A DNA stretch of 64,000 nucleotides from Methylocaldum sp. 14B (GCF_002005105.1 NZ_MSCV01000001.1:124001-188000); one strand, 5' to 3'; shown: positions 50,521 to 62,830, numbered from the stretch's first letter. Numbers and translations are program-made. Notes: generated by a model not told the origin, from the letters alone.

Positions 50521-52989
50521 TCAAAATAGCGATTCGATTGGTTTTTCGGTCGTCGTTCGAAGGGGAGGGGGCTTCGGTAATTCCGGCTCGGCCTCGTCTT
50601 CGATGACTTCAGAGGGAGGCGGTTCGCTTACGCGCGGCGCAGCATAGTAACGAGGAGCGCGCTCCGACGGGAATACCTCGAAGATAGCATTAGTGCTGCC
50701 GGGTGGAGCAAGCATTCCCGTGCCCGGATCCATCCGAGCGATGGTCAACCCGCTTGGAAGCGGAAAAGTCTGCTCGGGTAAATCTTTGAGGGCTTCCTGC
50801 ATGAAATACATCCACATGGGCAGTGCGGCTTTGCCGCCAGTTTCACCTTTTCCCAAGGATTTTGATGAATCGAAGCCGACCCAAGCGATGGTCGTCAGAG
50901 AGGGAACATAACCGTTAAACCAGGCATCCCTATATTCATTCGTTGTGCCGGTTTTGCCGGCAATATCGTTACGCCCCAGTTCCATTGCACGGGTCGCGGT
51001 CCCGGTTCGTACCACGTCTTGCAGCATGGAGTTCATCATGTAATGGACCTGGGGAGATAACGTGCGAGGTGCAAAATTCGTTTGGTGATCATCGGACTCG
51101 GCACAATTCGCACATGCGATTTGCGGCGTAGCTCGGAAGATCGTTCTATCGGCTTCGGTTTCGATGCGTTCGATGAAGTACGGTTCGACGTGGAAGCCGC
51201 CATTCGCGAACACGGCATAGGCTTGCCCCATCCGGAGGGGCGTTGCAGTGCCGCTTCCTAAGGCTAGCGGGAGAGATCGTGGCAGCTCTTCGGGCTGAAA
51301 GCCGAAGCGCATGGCCATATCTATGGCCTTCTTGAGGCCGATGCTTTGAAGCAATCGAATGGATACGAGGTTTCGTGATTTGGCGAGTGCGACTCTGAGT
51401 CGCGTGGGGCCGTAAAATCGGCCCGAGTAATTCTGAGGACGCCAGAATCCGTCCGCCTGGGACGGGTCGGAAAAGACAACGGGAGCGTCATTTACGACAC
51501 TCGCCGGAGTATATCCGTGGGTCAATGCTGCCGCGTAGAGTATTGGTTTAAAGCCGGAGCCGGGCTGTCTTTGCGCCTGAGTCGCTCTGTTGAACTTGCT
51601 GAGAGCAAAATCATACCCGCCGCTCAGCGCGACTACGGCACCGCTGGTCGGATCCAATGCGACCAGCGCGCCTTCAACTTCCGGAATCTGGCTAAGTTTC
51701 CAATGGTCGTTGCCGTCTTTGCGAAGCCTGATGAGATCACCGGCCTTGAGTATCTCTTTGGTGCTTTTGGGCAGAGGACCTTGTGCATTCTCGGAGATAT
51801 ACTTGCGTGCCCATTTAAGGCCGTCCCAGTCCAGTTCGATGCGCTGTTTGTCGCCGAGATAAATTTCTGCCGAGCTGTCTTTAACAGCTAGGACCAGCCC
51901 GGGTACCGTTTCTCCCGCTCTGGGGATGCTGGATAATCGCTCGTCCCAGTCCTTGGTGCGCTTGTCCTTCTTTAAATCTACTCGTTGCTTAGCGCCCCGA
52001 AATCCGTGACGCTCATCGTAGTCGTGCAGCGCAAGGCGCAGCGCCCTGTCTGCGGCTGCCTGCAAGCGGCTGTCGATCGTGGTGTATATCCTGTAACCGC
52101 TGGTGTAAGCGGATTCGCCATACTGCCGATACATCTCGTTGCGGATCAGCTCTGCGACATGGGGGGCATTTAACTCGACGGGGGTCGTATGGAGTTTTGC
52201 GGTGACAGGCCGGTTGATCATGTCCTGGTAAGTCTGATCATTGATGTAGCCCAGTTTCCGCATCCGCTTTAGGACATAGTTTCGCCGGCTCGCCGCCCTC
52301 TCTGGATTGGTTATCGGATTGAACGCGGAGGGAGCCTTCGGTAAACCCGCAATCGTCGCGATTTCATCCAGGTCGAGCTCGTTAATCCCTTTGCCGTAGT
52401 AGACCTGAGTCGCAGCTACGACGCCATACGCGTGGTGGCCGAAGTAGATCTTGTTCAAGTACAGCTCCAAGATCTGTTCTTTCGTCAATTCCGATTCGAT
52501 TTTGATCGCCAGCACGATTTCCTTGAGTTTGCGAAAAAAGGTCTTTTCGCTGCTTAAAAAGAAATTGCGGGCCACCTGCATGGTGATCGTGCTGCCACCT
52601 TGCTTCTTCTTGCCCGTCCGAAGAAAGGAAAACGTCGCTCGCAATAAACCTTGGTAGTCCACGCCCGGATGGTCAAAAAACCGATTGTCCTCGGCCGCCA
52701 AGAAAGCCTGAATGACTTTTTCTGGCACTTCGGAAAAGCTGACCGGGCTGCGCTTCATTTCGCCGTATTGCGCGATTAGGAGGCCATCTTTGCTGTAAAT
52801 GCTCATCGGAGTCTGGTACCGCGCATCCCGCAAAACTTCTATATCCGGGAGTTGCGGTTCGATGAACCGATAAAGCAAGAACGCGGCTAAGGCCAAACTC
52901 GCGAATCCGGCAAGGAGGAAAAAAAAGATTAGCTTCAAGAGGCTCACTGAACGGGAGCGCGCTTGGCGTCGACTGTTGCGGGTTCTCAC
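50521..52989 (-). CDS. mrcA: Penicillin-binding protein 1A
   Basis: An 822-residue bifunctional class A PBP. N-terminal anchor LIFFFLLAGFASLALAAFLLYRF. The glycosyltransferase domain has the catalytic Glu in AFLAAEDNRFFDHPGVD, the GGSTITMQVARNFFL motif and ELYLNKIYFGHHAYGV. The OB-like insertion is at about 330-420. Transpeptidase motifs: SGFK in QPGSGFKPILYAAAL, SRN, and KTGTTNEYRDAWF. It polymerises and crosslinks peptidoglycan. Divergent from pilM, a standard gammaproteobacterial arrangement. C-terminal tail is Pro/Glu-rich. Confidence 0.96.
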   Translation of the reverse strand: MRTRNSRRQARSRSVSLLKLIFFFLLAGFASLALAAFLLYRFIEPQLPDIEVLRDARYQTPMSIYSKDGLLIAQYGEMKRSPVSFSEVPEKVIQAFLAAEDNRFFDHPGVDYQGLLRATFSFLRTGKKKQGGSTITMQVARNFFLSSEKTFFRKLKEIVLAIKIESELTKEQILELYLNKIYFGHHAYGVVAATQVYYGKGINELDLDEIATIAGLPKAPSAFNPITNPERAASRRNYVLKRMRKLGYINDQTYQDMINRPVTAKLHTTPVELNAPHVAELIRNEMYRQYGESAYTSGYRIYTTIDSRLQAAADRALRLALHDYDERHGFRGAKQRVDLKKDKRTKDWDERLSSIPRAGETVPGLVLAVKDSSAEIYLGDKQRIELDWDGLKWARKYISENAQGPLPKSTKEILKAGDLIRLRKDGNDHWKLSQIPEVEGALVALDPTSGAVVALSGGYDFALSKFNRATQAQRQPGSGFKPILYAAALTHGYTPASVVNDAPVVFSDPSQADGFWRPQNYSGRFYGPTRLRVALAKSRNLVSIRLLQSIGLKKAIDMAMRFGFQPEELPRSLPLALGSGTATPLRMGQAYAVFANGGFHVEPYFIERIETEADRTIFRATPQIACANCAESDDHQTNFAPRTLSPQVHYMMNSMLQDVVRTGTATRAMELGRNDIAGKTGTTNEYRDAWFNGYVPSLTTIAWVGFDSSKSLGKGETGGKAALPMWMYFMQEALKDLPEQTFPLPSGLTIARMDPGTGMLAPPGSTNAIFEVFPSERAPRYYAAPRVSEPPPSEVIEDEAEPELPKPPPLRTTTEKPIESLF

Positions 52990-53159
52990 TCGACAATCAA
53001 AAAGGTGTTTTCAGGCTGCGGCTACAAATAGTAGCTCCGAAGTGCACGGTTGATCGGTGTTTGGCGTGTCATGGGCAAACTTCTAATCCCTACTATACTA
53101 CAGTACAGAGTCTAGCGGGCGATGAGAAACGCCATTAAGACACGGTATCGCTTGCATGA

Positions 53160-54247
<1,088 letters not shown>

Positions 54248-54248
<1 letters not shown>

Positions 54249-54832
54249 TGGCTCGAATCAACTTACTTCCTTGGCGTGCGGAACATCGCAAACAACGGCA
54301 AAAGGAATTCGTCGCTATTACCCTGGCCGCGTTGCTATCGACCGGGGCGATTCTGTGCTTCGTTCATTATTTCATCGGCAGCATGATCGATTATCAGAGC
54401 CAGCGTAATCAATACTTGGAGTCCGAGATCGCCCTGCTCGATCAGAAGATCAAGGAAATCGAAGAGTTGGAAACCAAGAAAAAACGGCTGATCGCCAAGA
54501 TGGAAGTCATCCAGCGATTGCAAGCGAGCCGGCCCGAGATCGTCCATTTGTTCGATGAGTTGGCGCGTACCATTCCCGAAGGTGTTTATCTAACGGATTT
54601 AACCCAGTTGGATAGCAATCTGACGATGAATGGAATGGCCCAGTCCAATGCCCGAGTTTCCGCTTACATGCGGAATTTGGAGTCTTCGCCTTGGATGAGG
54701 GAGCCCCTTTTAAACATCATCGAGACCAAGCAGGAGGCTAAGGAAAGCAAAAAAGCACAGGGCAACCGCTTTACGCTTCAGGTCAAGCAGGGAGGAGATA
54801 AGGCGGACAATCAGGAAAGGAAACCGTCATGA
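54248..54832 (+). CDS. pilN: Type IV pilus assembly protein PilN
   Basis: A 194-residue bitopic membrane protein. The cytosolic start MARINLLPWRAEHRKQRQKEF contains the INLLPWR motif that docks in PilM. One membrane helix (ALLSTGAILCFVHYFIGSMI, about 25-45) is followed by a coiled coil (LDQKIKEIEELETKKKRLIAKMEVIQ) and a ferredoxin-like periplasmic domain ending near FTLQVKQG. Dimerises with PilO. Overlaps pilO by four bases. Confidence 0.97.
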
Positions 54833-55473
54833 ATCTTTCCGAAATCAATTGGGACATAGAAAACGCGGGCGCGTGGCCGCTACCGATCAAGGTGGCGATT
54901 ATTACCATACTATGCCTAATTCTGAGTGGCTTGGGGTACTACTTGGACACTCAGGATCAAATCGCGCAGCTCGAAACTGAAGAAAGCAAGGAACTGGAAC
55001 TCAAGAACAAATTTGAGCAGCGGCAAAAAAAGGCCGCAAATCTAGAAGAATACAAGGAGCAAATGGCGGAAATCGAGAAGAGTTTCGGCGATTTGCTCAG
55101 GCAGCTACCCGATAAAACCCAGGTTCCCGAATTATTGGTCGACGTTTCTCAAACCGGCTTAGCGGCCGGATTGGAGTTCGAGCTTTTCAAACCCGGCGCC
55201 GAAATCGCCAAAGAGTTCTATGCGGAGTTACCCATAGAAATCCGCGTGATCGGCGACTATATGGAGTTCGGTGCGTTCATCAGCGGACTGGCGTCGTTAC
55301 CGCGAATCGTAACGATACATAACGTGAAGATCGCAGCCCACAACAAGGATGCGGGAGCAAAGAAATCCGCAAAGGACCCATTGGTCATGAGCGCGCTGGT
55401 CAGGACTTATCGCTACCTGGACGAGGGGCCTGCTCCAGCGAATCAAGTTAAAAAGCCACAACAAAGAAAGTAG
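54829..55473 (+). CDS. pilO: Type IV pilus assembly protein PilO
   Basis: A 214-residue bitopic protein: membrane helix VAIITILCLILSGLGYYL, coiled coil (about 45-85), and a periplasmic domain with LLRQLPDKTQVPELLVDVSQTGLAAGLEFELFKPGAE and YAELPIEIRVIGDYMEFGAFISGLASLPRIVTIHN. With PilN it forms the inner-membrane platform that links PilM to the PilP/PilQ channel. Four bases before pilP. Confidence 0.97.
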   Translation: MNLSEINWDIENAGAWPLPIKVAIITILCLILSGLGYYLDTQDQIAQLETEESKELELKNKFEQRQKKAANLEEYKEQMAEIEKSFGDLLRQLPDKTQVPELLVDVSQTGLAAGLEFELFKPGAEIAKEFYAELPIEIRVIGDYMEFGAFISGLASLPRIVTIHNVKIAAHNKDAGAKKSAKDPLVMSALVRTYRYLDEGPAPANQVKKPQQRK

Positions 55474-55477
55474 CACT

Positions 55478-56044
55478 ATGGGTGGGCACTTGAAGTTTTT
55501 GGTACCGCCGTGCCATCCACGACTCCTCGTGTCGTGGATGCTCGCTATCGGACTAACCGGATGCGCCGGGGACGATTTGACGGATTTACAGGCCTACGTT
55601 GCAGAGGTCAAGGCACGTCAGAAAGGATCAGTCGAGCCGTTGCCGGAAGTTAAGACAGTAGAGCCATTTGTATTCAATGCGGAGGATTTGCGAAATCCTT
55701 TCGTTATCGATGAGAAGGCTCAGGAGACTGAAGAGGAAAAAATTGCGAGTAGCATCCGGCCAGATATCAATCGCCCTAAGGAGGAACTGGAATCCTACGA
55801 GCTGGATACGCTACGCATGGTCGGAACGGTCGATCGGCAAGGTTCGCTGTGGGGATTAGTGAAAGCTACCGACGGAACGATTCACCGGGTGCGCGTCGGT
55901 AATCACATGGGAAAAAACTTCGGCAAGATCGTCAACATCAAAGAAAACTTGATCGAATTGGTAGAAATCATATCCGACAGTCCCGGGGCATGGCGTGAAC
56001 GTAAAGCGTCTCTTGACTTGGCGGAAGTGGGGGAGAAGAAATGA
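55478..56044 (+). CDS. pilP: Type IV pilus lipoprotein PilP
   Basis: A 188-residue lipoprotein. The signal ends in lipobox LTGC (Cys near 29), followed by DDLTDLQAYVAEVKARQKG, the segment that binds PilN/PilO. The globular HR domain is at about 100-185: ELDTLRMVGTVDRQGSLWGLVKATDGTIHRVRVGNHMGKNFGKI, which contacts the N-domains of PilQ. The n-region is longer than usual (MGGHLKFLVPPCHPRLLVSW). Overlaps pilQ by four bases. Confidence 0.96.
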   Translation: MGGHLKFLVPPCHPRLLVSWMLAIGLTGCAGDDLTDLQAYVAEVKARQKGSVEPLPEVKTVEPFVFNAEDLRNPFVIDEKAQETEEEKIASSIRPDINRPKEELESYELDTLRMVGTVDRQGSLWGLVKATDGTIHRVRVGNHMGKNFGKIVNIKENLIELVEIISDSPGAWRERKASLDLAEVGEKK

Positions 56045-58278
56045 GAGCGGAAATAGGTAACCGTATCGCGTCGGCCGCACGGCAGCGATACAAAAGAATG
56101 ATGGGTCTTATTCTGATCGGTTTGTCCCTGCATCTGCCCGTCAGTCAGGCGGAGGGGCTTGTACTTAAGTCCGTGGATTTTTCGATCCTGCCTGGGGATA
56201 ACTTACAGCTGCTTTTGGGTTTAAGTGGGCCCGCCAGAGAGCCGAGAATCTTCCATACCGAAAATCCCGCCCGCATTGCACTGGATTTGCCCGGCGTAAC
56301 GAACGGTTTGGACCAGAAATTAGTGCCGATCAATGTGGGTGGAGCTCAAAGTGTTCAAGCCGTGGAATCGTCCGGTCGTACCCGCGTGGTCATCAATTTG
56401 ACCAACATGATGCCCTACACCAGCCGGCTAGACGGTGACAATATTCTTATCACACTGCAAAGCGGCACTGCACCGATTGCCGCCGCGAGCGCAGCATCGA
56501 CAAAATCGCAGTTTATGGATCGGCCACTCGGCGGAAGCGATAGGCGGATTGAAAACATTGACTTTCGTCGTGGCGAAAAGGGTGAGGGACGACTTCTAGT
56601 GACGCTGAGCGATCCTAAGTCCTTGGTTGATATCCACGAAGAGGGACAAAAGGTCATTGTCAGATTTGCCGACACGGGTCTGCCTCCGCAATTGGAGCGC
56701 AGGCTCGACGTCATGGATTTCGCTACTCCTGTCCGTTCCGTCGACGCCACGACGGAAGGTGCCCATGCGAGGATGGTCGTAGCGACGGTTTCCGACGACT
56801 ACGATTATTCCTCTTACCAGACCGATAACGTCCTGACGGTGGAATTTCGTCCGTTGACCAAAATGGAAAAAGAGGAAATCAAGAAAAAGAATTTCTCGTA
56901 CTCGGGCGAGAAGCTGACGCTAAATTTCCAGGACATTCCGGTGCGGTCTGTTCTTCAAATTCTGGCTGATTTTACCAACCTGAATATTGTTGCCAGCGAT
57001 ACCGTTCAGGGGAATGTAACCCTTCGGCTCAACGATGTTCCGTGGGATCAGGCTTTGGAATTGGTCCTCAAGTCCAAGGGATTGGGGAAACGGCAAGAAG
57101 GAAACATCATCCGCGTCGCACCGTTGGAAGAAATCAATAAACAGGAGAAGGAGGAACTCGAAGCTCAGAAAGTCGTGGAAGATTTGGAGCCGCTGCGGAC
57201 GGAAATCATCCAGATCAACTACACCACGGCCGAAGATATCAAGAAAGTTTTAGTCGGCACCACTGAACGGATTAGCCAATCCATGAGTCAACCGGCCGGC
57301 ATCGGCGGTGCGTCGGCATCCACAGCCGTATCGACACTGGATGTGAGTCAATCGGTTTTATCCGGTCGGGGTAACGTAACCGTCGATCCGCGGACCAATC
57401 AGTTGATCGTGAAAGATACTCCGCGCAATTTGGAGCGAGTCCGCGATCTTGTTCGCCAGTTGGACAAGCCAATTCGGCAGGTACTGATCGAATCTCGGAT
57501 CGTCATTGCCAGAAACGATTTTCTGAGGGATTTGGGTAGTCGGCTTCAGGTCAACAGGCTGGTTAAAGGGAGAGGCGCCGATTCCTTTTCAGATGCAGGT
57601 TCGGGATCAAGCGGCGTCATTTTCCAGCAACCGGCCGCCGGCGGGGAGAAGTCGACCAACGCCGACGTGCTGGTGGATCTCGCGGCTCAGGGCGCGGCAA
57701 CCGCCGCGACTGGTGGCGCGAGCGCCCTTGGATTCACTCTCATCAAAGCGGGCGATTACTTGCTTGATCTCGAGTTATCGGCCGCACAGCGTGAGGGGCG
57801 TAGCGAAACAGTCTCCAATCCTCGGCTGATTACCTCGGACCAGACCAAGGCGGTCATCAAGCAGGGTGTCGAGATTCCTTATCAAACTACGGTTGTAGCG
57901 GGGGGAGGAGCGTCGGCCAACATCACCTTCAAGCAGGCAGTGCTTGAGCTGAATGTGACGCCGCATATCACGCCCGACGATCAAGTGTTGATGGAATTGT
58001 TGATCAAGAAAGATGAACAAGGCCAGCAAACGCCAGTTGGCCCGGCAATCGATAAGCGCGAGATCGAAACGACGGCACAAGTTGCCAACGGGGAAACCGT
58101 GGTGTTGGGAGGCGTTTACGAGGGCTTGAATCGGAATAACACCGACAAAGTTCCGTTTTTCGGGGATCTGCCGGGAATCGGATATATGTTCCGGAGAAAT
58201 AATGTCGAAGATACAAAAAGGGAGTTGCTCGTTTTCATCACGCCGAAAGTTCTCAAGCAAGATCTCGCCCTTCGCTGA
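56041..58278 (+). CDS. pilQ: Type IV pilus secretin PilQ
   Basis: A 745-residue outer-membrane secretin precursor. After a signal (MGLILIGLSLHLPVSQAEG) come two AMIN domains (about 45-125 and 170-240). An STN/N0 domain follows at about 295-350 (LNFQDIPVRSVLQILADFTNLNIVASDTVQGNVTLRLNDVPWDQALELVL), then N1 (EIIQINYTTAEDIKKVL) and the secretin core ending GLNRNNTDKVPFFGDLPGIGYMFRRN and LLVFITPKVL. It forms the gated pilus pore. A Ser/Gly-rich insert near 510-560 is family-typical. The operon ends here with a terminator. Confidence 0.97.
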   Translation: MRAEIGNRIASAARQRYKRMMGLILIGLSLHLPVSQAEGLVLKSVDFSILPGDNLQLLLGLSGPAREPRIFHTENPARIALDLPGVTNGLDQKLVPINVGGAQSVQAVESSGRTRVVINLTNMMPYTSRLDGDNILITLQSGTAPIAAASAASTKSQFMDRPLGGSDRRIENIDFRRGEKGEGRLLVTLSDPKSLVDIHEEGQKVIVRFADTGLPPQLERRLDVMDFATPVRSVDATTEGAHARMVVATVSDDYDYSSYQTDNVLTVEFRPLTKMEKEEIKKKNFSYSGEKLTLNFQDIPVRSVLQILADFTNLNIVASDTVQGNVTLRLNDVPWDQALELVLKSKGLGKRQEGNIIRVAPLEEINKQEKEELEAQKVVEDLEPLRTEIIQINYTTAEDIKKVLVGTTERISQSMSQPAGIGGASASTAVSTLDVSQSVLSGRGNVTVDPRTNQLIVKDTPRNLERVRDLVRQLDKPIRQVLIESRIVIARNDFLRDLGSRLQVNRLVKGRGADSFSDAGSGSSGVIFQQPAAGGEKSTNADVLVDLAAQGAATAATGGASALGFTLIKAGDYLLDLELSAAQREGRSETVSNPRLITSDQTKAVIKQGVEIPYQTTVVAGGGASANITFKQAVLELNVTPHITPDDQVLMELLIKKDEQGQQTPVGPAIDKREIETTAQVANGETVVLGGVYEGLNRNNTDKVPFFGDLPGIGYMFRRNNVEDTKRELLVFITPKVLKQDLALR

Positions 58279-58298
58279 TTTCTGCTGACATTGGAAAC

Positions 58299-58330
58299 AA
58301 AGGCGCGGCCTTAAACGGCGGCGCCTTTTT
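58299..58330 (+). terminator. Rho-independent terminator after pilQ
   Basis: Stem AAAGGCGC (58299-58306) with GCGCCTTT (58321-58328), 14-base loop, and a T-run through 58330. It separates pilMNOPQ from aroKB, which should therefore have its own promoter. Confidence 0.8.
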
Positions 58331-58412
58331 GTTTTCAGGCCGGCTGTGAGTGTTACTGCCCGGTATTTTCGACACACATGGTATGATGACCCGATTTCTC
58401 ACCTCGGGCAGC

Positions 58413-58943
58413 ATGAGACATACGCACAATATTTATTTGATCGGGCCCATGGGAGCGGGCAAGACGACCATTGGGCGACTTCTGGCCAAAGCCTTGGGTG
58501 TCCGATTCGTGGATAGTGACAGGGAGATAGAACATCGCACCGGCGTCTGTATCCCTATGATTTTCGAGTATGAGGGTGAGGAAGGCTTCAGAAGGCGAGA
58601 ATCCGAAGTTTTGGCCGAGTTGTGTTGCGAGGACGGAATAGTGTTGGCTACCGGGGGGGGATCGATTCTGTTGCCGAAGAATCGAGAAGTGCTGCATGGG
58701 CGGGGATTCGTCGTATATCTGCAGTGTTCGGTCGAAAAGCAGCTTGAGAGAACTCACAAAGATTCCAACCGGCCGCTGCTCAAGACCGAAAATCCTCGCC
58801 AGCGACTACAAGAGTTGTTGCGGGTGCGGGAGCCGATTTATCGCTCTTTGGCCGATTTCATCGTGGATACGGGAACGCATTCCAGCCGCAGCGCCGTCCG
58901 CCAAATCTTGAAAGCCTATAACCGAGCAAACGCGAATTCATGA
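58413..58943 (+). CDS. aroK: Shikimate kinase
   Basis: A 176-residue shikimate kinase. Walker [10 protein letters not shown] (11-19), shikimate-binding [12 protein letters not shown] (Asp near 34-36), [33 protein letters not shown], and lid/adenine residues in [14 protein letters not shown] 58413 gives [14 protein letters not shown] as in E. coli AroK; 63 bases of extra open frame are ignored. Fifth step of the shikimate pathway. Four-base overlap with aroB. Confidence 0.96.
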   Translation: MRHTHNIYLIGPMGAGKTTIGRLLAKALGVRFVDSDREIEHRTGVCIPMIFEYEGEEGFRRRESEVLAELCCEDGIVLATGGGSILLPKNREVLHGRGFVVYLQCSVEKQLERTHKDSNRPLLKTENPRQRLQELLRVREPIYRSLADFIVDTGTHSSRSAVRQILKAYNRANANS

Positions 58944-60022
58944 AAACCCTGACTGTCAGCCTGGGCGAACGCAGCTATCCAATTTATATCGGTTCGAGAG
59001 TTCTGGAGTCCGGCGAACTCCTGTCTAGGCACCTCAGTTCCAGCCAAGTCATGGTGGTTACCAACGAAACGGTTGCCCCCCTCTATTTGGACCGGGTCAG
59101 ACAGAGCCTAGACGGCAAGCAGACCGCCGAGGTGGTTTTGCCGGACGGCGAGTCTTATAAAAGCATCGAATCGGCAATGGTCATCTTCGATGAGTTGCTT
59201 GTCCGAAAATTCAGCCGAGACGCGTCTCTCATCGCCCTAGGGGGCGGGGTAATCGGCGATCTGGTGGGTTTCGCCGCCGCGTGTTATCAGAGGGGCGTGC
59301 CGTTCATTCAAATTCCGACGACTTTGCTGGCGCAGGTGGATTCTTCCGTAGGTGGAAAAACCGCAGTCAATCATCCGCGCGGCAAGAACATGATCGGGGC
59401 TTTTTATCAGCCGCAATGCGTGCTGGCCGATACTTCGACGCTCGATACATTGGCTGACCGGGAGTTTAGCGCCGGCTTGGCCGAGGTGATCAAATACGGT
59501 CTTATCCGCGATTTCGAATTTTTCGTCTGGCTGGAAGCCAACCTGGAGATGCTTTTGGGCCGCGATGCCGACGCCCTAACCTACGCCATCGAGAGATCCT
59601 GTATCAACAAGGCGGAGGTTGTAGCCGAAGACGAGCGGGAGTCCGGGGTGAGAGCAACACTGAATTTGGGGCACACCTTTGGGCATGCCATTGAAACAGG
59701 AATGGGTTACGGAAGCTATCTGCACGGCGAAGCAGTAGCGATCGGAATCTGTCAGGCCGCAGATCTCTCACGACGGTTGGGTTGGCTGGATACTGATAGC
59801 GTCGAGCGCATCATTTCGTTGCTTAGGCGGGCACGGCTGCCGGTGACGCCGCCAGCGAATTTGGATGTAGACCGCTATTTGGACCTGATGGCTGTCGACA
59901 AAAAAAACGTGGCAGGTAAGCTGCGGCTAATCTTGCCGGAAAAGATCGGGCGGGCAACTTTGCCTATAGCGGTCGATCTCGAGTTGCTTCGGGCCACCTT
60001 GAGTGAATATGGGCGCGGCTGA
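58940..60022 (+). CDS. aroB: 3-Dehydroquinate synthase
   Basis: A 360-residue AroB. NAD-binding [69 protein letters not shown], zinc/catalytic region [29 protein letters not shown] and [14 protein letters not shown] with the zinc His residues. The end [10 protein letters not shown]-like segment [26 protein letters not shown] is typical. Second step of the shikimate pathway. Coupled to aroK by overlap and to damX by a 14-base overlap. Confidence 0.97.
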   Translation: MKTLTVSLGERSYPIYIGSRVLESGELLSRHLSSSQVMVVTNETVAPLYLDRVRQSLDGKQTAEVVLPDGESYKSIESAMVIFDELLVRKFSRDASLIALGGGVIGDLVGFAAACYQRGVPFIQIPTTLLAQVDSSVGGKTAVNHPRGKNMIGAFYQPQCVLADTSTLDTLADREFSAGLAEVIKYGLIRDFEFFVWLEANLEMLLGRDADALTYAIERSCINKAEVVAEDERESGVRATLNLGHTFGHAIETGMGYGSYLHGEAVAIGICQAADLSRRLGWLDTDSVERIISLLRRARLPVTPPANLDVDRYLDLMAVDKKNVAGKLRLILPEKIGRATLPIAVDLELLRATLSEYGRG

Positions 60023-61631
60023 GCTTTCACTGCCCGCCAGCGGTCGCGAGAGCGCTCATGGCGGGCAATCCTTATCGCTGATTTCTGCGGCACGCATACA
60101 AAAGTTCGACTTGCTTTCGCACTTGGCGGTTAACTTGGCTCAGCCCATCGTCGTATGCGGACCGGAAGGCATCGGCAAGACAACCTTCTTGCGTCTTCTC
60201 AAGACCCGCTTGGCGCCACTTGCAACGGTTTGCTATTTGACGTCAGCGCCCGGCGTGAGTTTTGAGCGCATCGTCGATGAGTTGTCCCGCGCCTTAAATC
60301 AGGAAAAATCGAGATCGGCATCGTCGGGAGCGGATTTGACCGATTTGCTGGAAAGCTATGCCAAGGAGCGTCGAAACGTGGTGCTGCTGCTCGACGATGC
60401 CGGCGCGCTCGTGTCGGGGCTTTTAGACGCCTTATGGCAGTTAGCTGGCCGTTATCCTTCCTTGTGCTTGGTATTCGCAATGCGCACCGAAGAAATGCCG
60501 CAAAAATCCGACACCGACAAATCCGCTCTTGGCGATGCGTTTATATTGGAGATTCCCGCACTATCGGAAGAGGAATGCGGACTCTTCGCGGACCAATTGA
60601 GGGTGACGTTGCCTGAATTGGTCACCGAGCACGGAATTACGGAATCCTTCGTAAAACGGCTGCATGCCAGAAGTCGAGGAATTCCTGGCAAAGTGATCGA
60701 AATTCTGGGATCTCCCTACGGATCGGCCACAGCGGCGATATCGACTAAGGTCGGTTGGCTTACCGGCGCCGGCTTATTGGTTGGCGCAACGGCCTACGCG
60801 TTTTTTTTGATGTTCTCGCGGCAGATCCCGGAGCCGGACCAACAGATTTACGATGGCCCTGTTGTCCAAAATCCCGAGATGGTCTCCGTTGTCTCTCCCG
60901 ACTCCGAAAAGGCCCAAGCTGTCCAGCCCCCGAATCTTGACGAGCCGCTTACTGATCCACAATCGTCATCTGTGCCTTTGCCGCTAGCCGAGAGCGAAAA
61001 GTCGGAGAGCCTACCGATTCGCGAATCGGTAGAGATGGCAGCGACACGTACGTTCGAAGCGGAGGCGAAGAAAACAGTTGAAGCTCATAAGCCGATAGAA
61101 CCGGACACCCAGCGTGAGCCACTACCGCCTTCGGTCATGGAAGAACCGAAAAGCATGTCGGAGGCGCAGATCGAGATGTCGCCGGACCGTTTGCCGCCGG
61201 CCGGCGCTGTAACTGAAGCTGAGGCGAAGAGGGGCCAATCGGGTGCGCAAGAGAGCGAGCGTTCGAGATCGCCAGAGATCGTTATGGAAGGTCTTAAGAG
61301 TGCCGAATGGCTGATGAATCAAAGTCCCGAAGCCTACACCTTGCAGATCGTCGCCGTTTCCCGATTGAACGCGGTGCGTAAGCTGGCCAAACAATTTCCG
61401 CCGGGCAGCGAACTGGCCAGTTTTCGTTCCCGCAAGGGGAGCAGTGATCTCTATCCGCTGTTTTTCGGAATCTATCCGACTCTGCCTGCGGCCAAGGAAG
61501 CAACGGCGACTTTACCCCTTTCCGTCGGTCAGCCTTTGCCCAGACAGATGAAATCTATTCACCAAGAGATTCGGCGAATGATGCCGCGGCATGCGGAGCT
61601 TAGCTCGTCGGTTGATTCTTCGGCTCGTTGA
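60009..61631 (+). CDS. damX: DamX-like protein: AAA ATPase domain, membrane span and SPOR-like domain
   Basis: A 540-residue bitopic protein starting at ATG 60009 inside the aroB end; GTG at 60003 is an alternative. The N-terminal ATPase has Walker [15 protein letters not shown] and Walker [11 protein letters not shown]. One membrane helix ([21 protein letters not shown], about 250-272) is followed by a long Pro/Glu/Ser-rich periplasmic linker (about 275-435). The C-terminal SPOR-like domain is [25 protein letters not shown] ... [22 protein letters not shown]. coli damX also follows aroB; it binds septal glycans during division. The retained ATPase domain is like MSHA ExeA-type relatives. Confidence 0.88.
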   Translation: MGAAELSLPASGRESAHGGQSLSLISAARIQKFDLLSHLAVNLAQPIVVCGPEGIGKTTFLRLLKTRLAPLATVCYLTSAPGVSFERIVDELSRALNQEKSRSASSGADLTDLLESYAKERRNVVLLLDDAGALVSGLLDALWQLAGRYPSLCLVFAMRTEEMPQKSDTDKSALGDAFILEIPALSEEECGLFADQLRVTLPELVTEHGITESFVKRLHARSRGIPGKVIEILGSPYGSATAAISTKVGWLTGAGLLVGATAYAFFLMFSRQIPEPDQQIYDGPVVQNPEMVSVVSPDSEKAQAVQPPNLDEPLTDPQSSSVPLPLAESEKSESLPIRESVEMAATRTFEAEAKKTVEAHKPIEPDTQREPLPPSVMEEPKSMSEAQIEMSPDRLPPAGAVTEAEAKRGQSGAQESERSRSPEIVMEGLKSAEWLMNQSPEAYTLQIVAVSRLNAVRKLAKQFPPGSELASFRSRKGSSDLYPLFFGIYPTLPAAKEATATLPLSVGQPLPRQMKSIHQEIRRMMPRHAELSSSVDSSAR

Positions 61632-61759
61632 AATTAATCGAACGGATGTTCTAAAGGCGTGTTATGAATTCGGCGTGAATGCCATGTCTTGCTCCCGAGT
61701 GTCGATTTTTACGCCCATTGCTGTAACCCGATCTTTCTGCCATTGATTTGCGTGATGCC

Positions 61760-62827
61760 ATGAATGCACCTAAAAATGATTGTCTTATCCGTGCACTATT
61801 GAGACAGCCCACCGAAAGGACCCCGGTTTGGATGATGCGCCAAGCGGGCCGCTATTTGCCCGAATATCGTCGCGTCAGGGAGCAAGCGGGCAGTTTTATG
61901 AAATTGTGCAGCACGCCCGAACTGGCTTGCGAGGTCACGTTGCAGCCTCTCGCGCGCTTCCGTCTGGATGCCGCCATTCTATTCTCCGATATTCTCACGG
62001 TGCCGGATGCCATGGGTTTGGGTCTGGAGTTCGTCGAAGGCGAGGGGCCCCATTTCAGAAATCCGGTCCGCAGTGCTGCGGATGTGCGCCGGCTGTCGGT
62101 TCCTGATCCGGAAACCGATTTGCGGTATGTCATGGATGCTGTACGCCTGATTCAACAAAATCTGGACGGCAGCGTTCCGCTTATCGGGTTCTCGGGTAGT
62201 CCCTGGACTTTGGCCACCTATATGGTCGAGGGCGGCGGCGGGCAGGAGTTTCGCAGGGTCAAGGGATTGATGTACGAGCAACCCGTGGTTCTCCATGATC
62301 TCCTGGAAAAATTGGCCGACGCCGTAGCGCTGTATATCAATGCCCAAATCGCCGCAGGCGTCGATGTGGTCATGGTGTTCGACACATGGGGTGGAATTCT
62401 GCCGGCGGCGCATTACGAAGAATTCTCCTTGGCTTACGCCAAGCGCGTACTCGACAAGCTGAATCGGCGCCACGGCGGCAAAATCATACCGACCATCTTC
62501 TTTACCAAGGGCGGCGGACAGTGGCTGGAAGCCATGGCGGAAACGGGATTCGACGCCTTAGGCTTGGATTGGACCACACCCATCGGAGAGGCGCGTCGAC
62601 GAGTGGGGCACAAGGTCGCGCTGCAAGGCAATTTGGATCCTATGGCTTTGTATGCACCGATCGAGGCCATACGCACCGAAGTAAAGCGGGTCTTGGAGCA
62701 ATACGGTCACGGAGAGGGACATGTGTTCAACTTGGGACATGGGATATTGCCCGATGTCGATCCCGAGCACGCCAAGGCGATGATCGAAGCCGTGCACGAA
62801 CTCAGTCCCGCATTTCACGGACGTTGA
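61760..62827 (+). CDS. hemE: Uroporphyrinogen decarboxylase
   Basis: A 355-residue HemE. Substrate-pocket motif [18 protein letters not shown] near residue 25, [19 protein letters not shown] (catalytic Asp), [36 protein letters not shown], and [16 protein letters not shown]. Converts uroporphyrinogen III to coproporphyrinogen III in heme synthesis. The ATG at 61760 gives [16 protein letters not shown]; a TTG 12 bases upstream is less likely. Three bases before the Nudix gene, so probably cotranscribed. Confidence 0.97.
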   Translation: MNAPKNDCLIRALLRQPTERTPVWMMRQAGRYLPEYRRVREQAGSFMKLCSTPELACEVTLQPLARFRLDAAILFSDILTVPDAMGLGLEFVEGEGPHFRNPVRSAADVRRLSVPDPETDLRYVMDAVRLIQQNLDGSVPLIGFSGSPWTLATYMVEGGGGQEFRRVKGLMYEQPVVLHDLLEKLADAVALYINAQIAAGVDVVMVFDTWGGILPAAHYEEFSLAYAKRVLDKLNRRHGGKIIPTIFFTKGGGQWLEAMAETGFDALGLDWTTPIGEARRRVGHKVALQGNLDPMALYAPIEAIRTEVKRVLEQYGHGEGHVFNLGHGILPDVDPEHAKAMIEAVHELSPAFHGR

Positions 62828-62830
62828 TTT